Source: Helicobacteraceae bacterium
GTDB taxonomy: Bacteria > Campylobacterota > Campylobacteria > Campylobacterales > SZUA-545
Assembly (NCBI GenBank): GCA_031273735.1
Contig: JAISRI010000010.1
Coordinates: 1-19,534, forward strand
DNA length: 19,534 nucleotides
Reading direction: 5' to 3'
Under the pieces are notes generated by a model. The model was not told the DNA's origin. It saw nothing but the letters and a program-made list of their open reading frames with translations, and ran no database searches. Made by a program: the position numbers and the translations under genes. Position 1 is the first letter of the stretch, and every line of letters starts with the position of its first letter. This document shows, piece after piece, positions 14,758-19,534 of the stretch.

Positions 14758-14993
14758 ACGCTCTCCCTTGCCTTAGCGCTTAACGCGGTTTGAATCCGCG
14801 CTATCTCTATGCGTTTGCTTCCGATTTCGCTTGGGGAACTCAGTTGCATCGTCTTTAGTTTCAATCTTAAAGAAAACAGTTGAGTTTTTTTCTCTTTAAG
14901 CTCTTTAATCAGATCCTCTTTGCTTTTGGCTCTAAGATCAACGTTAATTTTCTGCCGCTTGCTTAAAGCGGTTTTCTTTTCAGTATAGCTCAT
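14754..14993 (-). CDS. rpmC: 50S ribosomal protein L29 (uL29) with N-terminal insertion
   Basis: L29 lies at the tunnel exit and helps form the docking site for trigger factor and SRP. The product is 79 residues; the usual length is 60-66. The core LRAKSKEDLIKELKEKKTQL (20-39) and LKTMQLSSPSEIGSKRIEIA is typical. Residues 6-19 (KKTALSKRQKINVD) look like an insertion between the first five residues MSYTE and the core. GGGAG lies 6 nt before the ATG at 14993, and no other ATG, GTG or TTG is available before the core. The start overlaps the rplP end by 14 bp, so translation is coupled. Confidence 0.95.
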   Translation of the reverse strand: MSYTEKKTALSKRQKINVDLRAKSKEDLIKELKEKKTQLFSLRLKLKTMQLSSPSEIGSKRIEIARIQTALSAKARESV

Positions 14994-15405
14994 TTTCGGC
15001 TCCCGCGCTTACGATTTTGGTTCTTAGCGGCAGTTTGCTCGCGGCTATGGTAAGCGCCTCTTTCGCGAGGCTCTCTTCAATCCCCGCGATCTCGTATAAA
15101 ACGCGCCCGCGTTGAATGTTCATCACCCACTCCTCGACCCCGCCTTTACCTTTACCCATACGGGTTTCCAAGGGTTTTTTGGTGAGCGGCTTGTCGGGAA
15201 AGATTCTGATCCATACGCGCCCCTGCCGTTTGATATGTCTTGTCATCGCAACCCGCGCCGCTTCGATCTGACGGGAATTGATTCTGCCGTTTTCCAGCGC
15301 TTTCAACCCTAGATCGCCGTTTGCAAGCTCGGTTCCCCGATTGGCTTGCCCGCGATTGCGACCCTTCATCATCTTGCGATATTTAGTTTTTTTGGGCATT
15401 AACAT
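14980..15405 (-). CDS. rplP: 50S ribosomal protein L16 (uL16)
   Basis: A 141-residue late-assembly protein near the A site and peptidyl-transferase centre. It begins MLMPKKTKYRKMMKGRNRGQ and contains ESLAKEAL, VWIRIFPDKPLTKKPLETRM and GKGKGGVEEWV, all strongly conserved. A second ATG two codons in (15399) is possible, but the family start is MLMPK. AGGGGA inside the end of rpsC serves as the ribosome binding site. It is 5 bp from rpsC and overlaps rpmC. Confidence 0.98.
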   Translation of the reverse strand: MLMPKKTKYRKMMKGRNRGQANRGTELANGDLGLKALENGRINSRQIEAARVAMTRHIKRQGRVWIRIFPDKPLTKKPLETRMGKGKGGVEEWVMNIQRGRVLYEIAGIEESLAKEALTIAASKLPLRTKIVSAGAENELY

Positions 15406-15410
15406 AACGG

Positions 15411-16166
15411 TTATTCCCCTTTATCTTCTGTTTTTCTGCGTCTTGGAGCGCGAGGTTTCTTTTCGCCTCGATCTTCTCTTGCTCCGCGATCGCCTCTTTG
15501 TTCGACGCTCGAATCGATCTCTTGCTGAATGCCTTTAGACAACACTTCGCCCTTAAAGATCCACGTCTTAACCCCGATCACGCCGTATGTCGTATGCGCT
15601 TCGGCGAAACCGTAATCAACCTTAGCGCGAAGCGTATGAAGCGGCACTCTGCCCTCCAAATACCACTCGCGCCTTGCGATCTCCGCGCCGCCTAAACGAC
15701 CGCTGACCTGAATACGAATACCTTTCGCGCCGCCTTTTAAAGCCGCCTGCATAACCTTCTTCATAGCGCGGCGAAACGCGACGCGATTTTCAAGTTGCGT
15801 CCCGACATTCTCAGCGGCGAGTTGAGCCGAAAGTTGCGGGCGGCGTTCCTCTTTAATGTTAAGGATCACCTCTTTGTTATTGACGAGTTTAGAAACGTCG
15901 TTCTTGAGCTTTTCGATCTCTTCGCCCTTTTTGCCAATCACGGCGCCAGGTTTAGCGACGACAAGCGTAACTTTGAGTTTTTTGATCGTGCGTTCGATAA
16001 TAATATCGCCCACGCCCGCTTTGTAGAGCTTCTCTTTCAAAAAGCCGCGAACCTTATAATCCTCGCCTACGTTAGCTACGCGGGAGCTTTTGCCCGGAAA
16101 CCAGCGCGATTTCCAGTTGGTGTTAATTCCAAGTCTAAGACCAATCGGATTAGTTTTCTGACCCAT
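15411..16166 (-). CDS. rpsC: 30S ribosomal protein S3 (uS3) with extended charged tail
   Basis: A 251-residue protein of the small-subunit head at the mRNA entry tunnel. The N-terminal MGQKTNPIGLRLGINTNWKS, the KH domain with VVAKPGAVIGKKGEEIEKL (about 70-88), and the C-terminal domain with RIQVSGRLGGAEIARREWY are clear. E. coli S3 is 233 residues. The excess is a low-complexity tail of about 30 residues, rich in Arg, Lys, Glu and Asp (EQRGDRGAREDRGEKK and onwards). Its ATG shares one base with the rplV stop (TAATG). Confidence 0.98.
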   Translation of the reverse strand: MGQKTNPIGLRLGINTNWKSRWFPGKSSRVANVGEDYKVRGFLKEKLYKAGVGDIIIERTIKKLKVTLVVAKPGAVIGKKGEEIEKLKNDVSKLVNNKEVILNIKEERRPQLSAQLAAENVGTQLENRVAFRRAMKKVMQAALKGGAKGIRIQVSGRLGGAEIARREWYLEGRVPLHTLRAKVDYGFAEAHTTYGVIGVKTWIFKGEVLSKGIQQEIDSSVEQRGDRGAREDRGEKKPRAPRRRKTEDKGE

Positions 16167-16492
16167 TATTTATCGCCTTCTTTTTCGACTTCTATCAAAA
16201 TATGCGAGCTTGGCTTTCGAATCGGCGTGGCGCGTCCTCGCGCGCGAGGCGTGAAACGTTTTAACGCGGCGGCTTTATCGACGCGCGCGCTTTTTACGAT
16301 CGCTTTATTCGCGTCCAAACCCGAGTTGGCTACCGCGCTTGCCAATACCTTATAGATCGCGCGCGCCGCTTTGTTGGGCGTAAATTGCAGACTCGCAAGC
16401 GCCTTTTCTGCGTTCGCGCCCTGAATCTCCCTAGCGATCAGACGCGCTTTTATCGGCGACAAACGAACAAATTTTAATAACGCTTTGCTCAT
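16166..16492 (-). CDS. rplV: 50S ribosomal protein L22 (uL22)
   Basis: A 108-residue protein whose long beta-hairpin lines the exit tunnel and can carry macrolide-resistance changes. KFVRLSPIKARLIAREIQG (7-25) and the hairpin KRFTPRARGRATPIRKPSSH (78-97) are typical, with no obvious deletion in the hairpin. One base separates it from rpsS, and it overlaps rpsC by one base. Confidence 0.98.
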   Translation of the reverse strand: MSKALLKFVRLSPIKARLIAREIQGANAEKALASLQFTPNKAARAIYKVLASAVANSGLDANKAIVKSARVDKAAALKRFTPRARGRATPIRKPSSHILIEVEKEGDK

Positions 16493-16493
16493 C

Positions 16494-16775
16494 TTACTTT
16501 CCTATCTTCTTTTGAACGCTACCCTTATGCCCGTGAAAGGTGCGGGTAGGAACAAACTCGCCTAACTTGTAGCCGATATGGTTTTCTGTGATATACACGG
16601 CGACGTGATCGCGACCGTTATGCACCAAAAAAGTCAGTCCGACAAAATCGGGGCTGATCGTGCTACGGCGCGACCACGTTTTAATCGGCTTGCCTGAGTT
16701 TTCTTTTTTTGCCTTCAACGCCTTTGCGAGAAGGTGCGAGTCTATAAAAGGACCCTTTTTAGTTGATCTTGCCAT
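16494..16775 (-). CDS. rpsS: 30S ribosomal protein S19 (uS19)
   Basis: A 93-residue small-subunit head protein that binds with S13 and contacts the A-site region. MARSTKKGPFIDSHLLAKAL and the C-terminal HIGYKLGEFVPTRTFHGHKG are family signatures, and the length is one more than in E. coli. It shares one base with the rplB stop and lies one base before rplV. Confidence 0.98.
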   Translation of the reverse strand: MARSTKKGPFIDSHLLAKALKAKKENSGKPIKTWSRRSTISPDFVGLTFLVHNGRDHVAVYITENHIGYKLGEFVPTRTFHGHKGSVQKKIGK

Positions 16776-17614
16776 TATCTCACGCCTTTCTTGCGTCTAG
16801 TGATGATATAACGGTTGCTTGCTTTCGTCTTTTTACGAGTCTTCAAGCCTTTGCACTGCTGTCCCCAAGGGGAAACAGGCGGTCTATGACCGTTGGATTT
16901 GCCTTCGCCGCCGCCGTGCGGGTGGTCGATGGGGTTCATCGCCGATCCGCGCGTTTGCGGGCGAACGCCTAAATGCCGATTGCGTCCCGCTTTGCCGATC
17001 ACGCGATTTGCGAACTCCGACGCGCCGACCGCACCGATCGTCGCCATACATTCGCTTAGAATGTAGCGCGTTTCGCCGCTAGGAACGCGAATAATCGCGT
17101 ATTTGCCTTCGCGTCCCATCAGTTGCGCGAAGCCGCCGGCGGATCGCGCTAATTGCGCTCCCTTGCCCGGTTTAAGCTCGATATTGTGAATGATCGTGCC
17201 GACGGGGATCGATTTTAGCTTCATCGCGTTGCCGATCACAATATCCAGCCCCGCTTCCGCCGCTTCAATCGAGTCGTCTATCTTTAAGCCTTCGGGCTGA
17301 ATGATATAGCGTTTGTCGCCGTCTTTATACGAGATCAACGCGATTCGACAGTTGCGGTTTGGATCGTATTCGATCGCCGCTACCCTGCCCGATACGCCGA
17401 ACTTGTCGCGTTTGAAATCGATAACGCGGTAGAGCTTTTTCGCGCCGCCCTCTTTGTGGCGCGAGGTGATCCGTCCGTTGTTGTTGCGACCTGCGGTAAC
17501 GGGCAGCTTGACGAGGAGCTTTCGCACGTCCGCCTTGCCTGTAATATCCTTGTTGTCCAATCCCGACATATAGCGGCGGGATGGCGTGTAAGGTTTGTAT
17601 GTTTTCAAAGCCAT
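16775..17614 (-). CDS. rplB: 50S ribosomal protein L2 (uL2)
   Basis: A 279-residue primary 23S rRNA binder required for subunit joining and peptidyl transfer. KTYKPYTPSRRYMSG opens the protein. GRNNNGRITSRHKEGGAKK (about 42-60) and the essential C-terminal loop GSAMNPIDHPHGGGEGK, with its conserved histidines, are present. Length is slightly over E. coli (273). It lies 10 bp after rplW and overlaps rpsS by one base. Confidence 0.98.
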   Translation of the reverse strand: MALKTYKPYTPSRRYMSGLDNKDITGKADVRKLLVKLPVTAGRNNNGRITSRHKEGGAKKLYRVIDFKRDKFGVSGRVAAIEYDPNRNCRIALISYKDGDKRYIIQPEGLKIDDSIEAAEAGLDIVIGNAMKLKSIPVGTIIHNIELKPGKGAQLARSAGGFAQLMGREGKYAIIRVPSGETRYILSECMATIGAVGASEFANRVIGKAGRNRHLGVRPQTRGSAMNPIDHPHGGGEGKSNGHRPPVSPWGQQCKGLKTRKKTKASNRYIITRRKKGVR

Positions 17615-17624
17615 CGTTTTCTCC

Positions 17625-17906
17625 TTACGCCGTTAGCGCTTCGATCGCCGCGCCCTCTGGCAGGGTTACGAAGAACTTTTTAAGATCGTTGCGTTTTCCG
17701 ACGACGCCGCGAAAACGTTTGGTTTTGCCGCGAACGGAGGTCGAGTTGATCTTCTTGGGCAAAACGCCAAAATAGACGCGAAAAAGCTCTTTAAGAGAGT
17801 TTTTCGTGATCTTGGGCGACGTTTGCACGACGACTACGCCCCGCTCTTGCAGACCGAGAGTTTTTTCCGTGTAGAGAATGGATTTAATATCGGTGATGTC
17901 CGCCAT
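17625..17906 (-). CDS. rplW: 50S ribosomal protein L23 (uL23)
   Basis: A 93-residue protein at the tunnel exit and main docking site for trigger factor. DIKSILYTEKTLGLQERG (about 6-23), then KITKNSLKELFRVYFGVLPK and KINSTSVRGKTKRFRG, match L23. One base separates it from rplD and 10 bp from rplB. In E. coli, SRP and trigger factor contact a Glu-containing surface loop of this protein, but I have not tried to align that loop. Confidence 0.97.
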   Translation of the reverse strand: MADITDIKSILYTEKTLGLQERGVVVVQTSPKITKNSLKELFRVYFGVLPKKINSTSVRGKTKRFRGVVGKRNDLKKFFVTLPEGAAIEALTA

Positions 17907-17907
17907 C

Positions 17908-18522
17908 TCAGTCCTCTTTTGTAATTTGTTCCAACGCCGCTTTTTCGATCGCTATTACGCGATAGCTTGCGGCGATATAGGCGTTAAGCTCCGAAACTTC
18001 GACCAAATAGTGCGAAGGCAGGTTTCTAAACGCCAAATAGTTTTTATCGTTCAAAGCGGAAACGACAAACAAACCGTCTCTAGGCGCGATTTTGCTTGCG
18101 ATCTTAGCCGCGTCTTTCGTCTTGGCGCTTTCAACGTCGATACGATCGACGACGAACAGCGCGCCTTCGCTCGCCTTTTTGTTCAACGCGTAAAGAAGCG
18201 CCAAGCGTTTTTGCTTTTTGTTGATCTTTTGGTTGTAATTGCGCGTATTTTTAGGACCAAAAGCCGCGCCGCCGCCTACAAAAGTAGGACCTTTAAGCGA
18301 ACCCTGTCTAGCGCGTCCGCCGCCTTTTTGCGCGAAAGGCTTTTTATCCGTTCCGCTGACGTTCGCGCGGGTTTTTGTATGCGCGCCGTTCTGCCTAATG
18401 GAACTTAAAAAAGATTTTGCGTAGAGATAGAGATTTTGCGCGGCGATCTCTTCGTATTTTTCGGGTAGAGCTAACTCTCCCTCTTTTTCAAATTGCGCGT
18501 TTAATATAGTAGCTTTGCTCAT
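17908..18522 (-). CDS. rplD: 50S ribosomal protein L4 (uL4)
   Basis: A 204-residue protein whose extended loop narrows the exit tunnel. In E. coli it also represses the S10 operon. The loop region with KTRANVSGTDKKPFAQKGGG and RARQGSLKGPTFVGGGAAFG is intact (about 50-90), and the C-terminal half has the expected Rossmann-like pattern. It overlaps rplC by 4 bp (ATGA) and stands one base from rplW. Whether L4 regulates this cluster is not shown by the sequence. Confidence 0.98.
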   Translation of the reverse strand: MSKATILNAQFEKEGELALPEKYEEIAAQNLYLYAKSFLSSIRQNGAHTKTRANVSGTDKKPFAQKGGGRARQGSLKGPTFVGGGAAFGPKNTRNYNQKINKKQKRLALLYALNKKASEGALFVVDRIDVESAKTKDAAKIASKIAPRDGLFVVSALNDKNYLAFRNLPSHYLVEVSELNAYIAASYRVIAIEKAALEQITKED

Positions 18523-19097
18523 TTGACCGCCTTTATACGACCCAAAGCCCCGTTTGGACCGGGAATGCTCCCTTTAACGACGAGGATTTTGCTATCTGGA
18601 TCGAAACTTAAAACTTCGCTTTTAAGCGTTACTTTCTCGTTGCCGTAATGACCCGCCATTTTGCGTCCTTTATGAACGCGACCGGGTTCGTCGCGGTTGC
18701 CGATCGATCCGCCCGTGCGGTGAAAACGGCTTCCGTGCGCCGCGGGGCCGCCTTGGAAGTTCCAGCGTTTAATCAAACCGCTAAAACCGCGCCCTTTGGT
18801 GTTAAAAGAGGCTTTCAAAATCGCGCCCTCTTTTAGCTCCTCGTAGCCCTGATCGCCCGCTTCCGCGCCGTCCGTTTCGATCGTCGCAAAGCGGTTGAAC
18901 TCTTTGGAAAGAGAGTATTTTTTCTGATTTCCGACAAGCGTTTTATTGCTCTTTTTGCCGTTGGCGTAGGAAACCAAAGCCTTGCCGTCTTCTCGCGGCG
19001 CGACGATTTTCGCCTCGCGGATTTTTAATAACGTTACCGCTCTAGCTTTGATCCCAAGCGTTCTGCTCATACCGATCTTTTCCGCAATGTATTCCAT
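18519..19097 (-). CDS. rplC: 50S ribosomal protein L3 (uL3)
   Basis: A 192-residue early-assembly protein that reaches toward the peptidyl-transferase centre. Its start MEYIAEKIGMSRTLG resembles the form of Campylobacterota rather than the E. coli type. GRGFSGLIKRWNFQGGPAAH (102-121), then GSIGNRDEPGRVHKGRKMAG, are conserved. E. coli has a methylated Gln in KMAGQMG; here the sequence is KMAGHYG, so that modification is not expected. It overlaps rpsJ by one base and rplD by 4 bp. Confidence 0.98.
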   Translation of the reverse strand: MEYIAEKIGMSRTLGIKARAVTLLKIREAKIVAPREDGKALVSYANGKKSNKTLVGNQKKYSLSKEFNRFATIETDGAEAGDQGYEELKEGAILKASFNTKGRGFSGLIKRWNFQGGPAAHGSRFHRTGGSIGNRDEPGRVHKGRKMAGHYGNEKVTLKSEVLSFDPDSKILVVKGSIPGPNGALGRIKAVK

Positions 19098-19417
19098 TAC
19101 TTCGCCTTTTGGCTCATCGAACGCACTTCTACGTCGACTTCTGGAGCTAGATCGAGTTTCATCAAAGAATCGACCGTGTCGCCCGTAGCGAACTCGATGT
19201 CGATCATTCGGGTATGGACGCGGGTTTCAAACTGCTCGCGCGAGTCTTTATTAACGTGCGGCGATCGCAAAACCGTGTATCTGCGAATCTTGGTGGGAAG
19301 CGGAACGGGTCCGATTAGCTCGGCTCCGCTTCGCCTAACCGCCTCGACGATCGCTCCGACCGATTTGTCCAAAACGCGGTGGTCGTATGCTTTTAGCTTT
19401 AGTCGTATTTTCTCCAT
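19097..19417 (-). CDS. rpsJ: 30S ribosomal protein S10 (uS10), first gene of the cluster
   Basis: A 106-residue small-subunit protein that also pairs with NusB in antitermination. MEKIRLKLKAYDHRVLDKSV (1-20), PLPTKIRRYTVLRSPHVNKD and RMIDI near position 70 are typical. The ribosome binding site is weak: the nearest candidate, AGGA, is 13 nt before the ATG, although the protein start matches the family. It is preceded by a strong promoter candidate and a leader of about 75 nt. Confidence 0.98.
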   Translation of the reverse strand: MEKIRLKLKAYDHRVLDKSVGAIVEAVRRSGAELIGPVPLPTKIRRYTVLRSPHVNKDSREQFETRVHTRMIDIEFATGDTVDSLMKLDLAPEVDVEVRSMSQKAK

Positions 19418-19451
19418 AATCGCTTTGTGTTCCTACTAGTGGTTTAGAAAG

Positions 19452-19477
19452 CCTCTCGCCTTGTTTCGATCGCGAGG
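19452..19477 (-). promoter_or_regulatory. possible stem-loop in the rpsJ leader
   Basis: In the leader RNA, CCUCGC can pair with GCGAGAGG (six base pairs with one bulged A) around a 12-nt loop. It lies between the predicted transcript start and rpsJ. A regulatory role, for example binding of L4 as in the E. coli S10 leader, is only a guess, because a stem this short is expected fairly often by chance. Confidence 0.25.
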
Positions 19478-19498
19478 TTTTCAGAAAATGGAAGCGGA

Positions 19499-19527
19499 AT
19501 TGTAACCGCCAATCAACGAAAAATCAA
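19499..19527 (-). promoter_or_regulatory. sigma70-type promoter of the ribosomal protein cluster
   Basis: On the minus strand, TTGATT (19527-19522) and TACAAT (19504-19499) are separated by exactly 17 bp. They match four of six and five of six consensus bases. The transcript would start near 19492, leaving about 75 nt before the rpsJ ATG. No other gene is visible between this site and the window edge, so this is probably the main promoter for the 31-gene cluster. Confidence 0.6.
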
Positions 19528-19534
19528 GAGATAC

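Noticed and set aside
15795..16355. Plus-strand open frame of 186 codons
   Set aside because: It is antisense to rpsC and rplV with no family resemblance. Long antisense frames are common throughout this cluster.
17878..18408. Plus-strand open frame of 176 codons
   Set aside because: It is antisense to rplD and the start of rplW, with no domain and no plausible ribosome binding site that I can see.
1..19534. An unknown multi-gene system, mobile element, CRISPR array or RNA gene
   Set aside because: Apart from the left-edge fragment and the TPR gene, every gene belongs to a known family in a familiar order. No spaced repeats, transposase, integrase, tRNA-like or rRNA-like sequence was seen.

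Overview
The window is a bacterial chromosome segment dominated by one very compact ribosomal-protein cluster on the minus strand. Gene order, the absence of an rpmD gene between rpsE and rplO, and the character of individual proteins (for example L16 starting MLMPKKTKYRK, an 88-residue Nfu-type protein after rplQ, and a histidine kinase with an HQWRQPLN phospho-acceptor box) point to Campylobacterota, probably order Campylobacterales. Base composition is near 50% GC in the places I checked, higher than in Helicobacter pylori or Campylobacter jejuni. I cannot name the genus.

Layout, left to right. 1-107: the C-terminal end of an unrecognised plus-strand gene, noticeably AT-richer than the rest. 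156-1862 (minus): a membrane sensor histidine kinase with no response regulator in view. 1937-3907 (plus): uvrB, divergent from the kinase. 3952-4704 (minus): an M48-family zinc metallopeptidase lipoprotein, convergent with uvrB. 4797-19417 (minus): 31 genes in transcription order rpsJ-rplC-rplD-rplW-rplB-rpsS-rplV-rpsC-rplP-rpmC-rpsQ-rplN-rplX-rplE-rpsN-rpsH-rplF-rplR-rpsE-rplO-secY-map-infA-rpmJ-rpsM-rpsK-rpsD-rpoA-rplQ, followed by an Nfu-like Fe-S gene and a TPR-containing gene. This is the S10, spc and alpha operons joined end to end. The largest internal gap is 66 bp (infA to rpmJ), and many junctions are 1-4 bp overlaps, so translational coupling is likely. A good sigma70-type promoter (TTGATT, 17 bp, TACAAT) lies upstream of rpsJ near the right edge.

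Functionally the cluster makes about half of the ribosomal proteins, initiation factor IF-1, the RNA polymerase alpha subunit, the SecY channel and the methionine aminopeptidase that trims new proteins. No gap exceeds 117 bp, and I see no tRNA, rRNA, CRISPR, insertion sequence or prophage signature.

I do not see a new multi-gene system here. The most noteworthy details are small. infA carries a diverged 21-bp in-frame tandem duplication that adds seven residues to IF-1. The palindrome CGATCG occurs about 57 times by hand count against roughly 5 expected, and includes at least seven copies of the octamer GCGATCGC. L29 has an N-terminal insertion of about 14 residues. Exact 9-bp in-frame tandem duplications occur in secY and in the kinase gene. 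The TPR gene appears to start with TTG inside the end of the Nfu gene.
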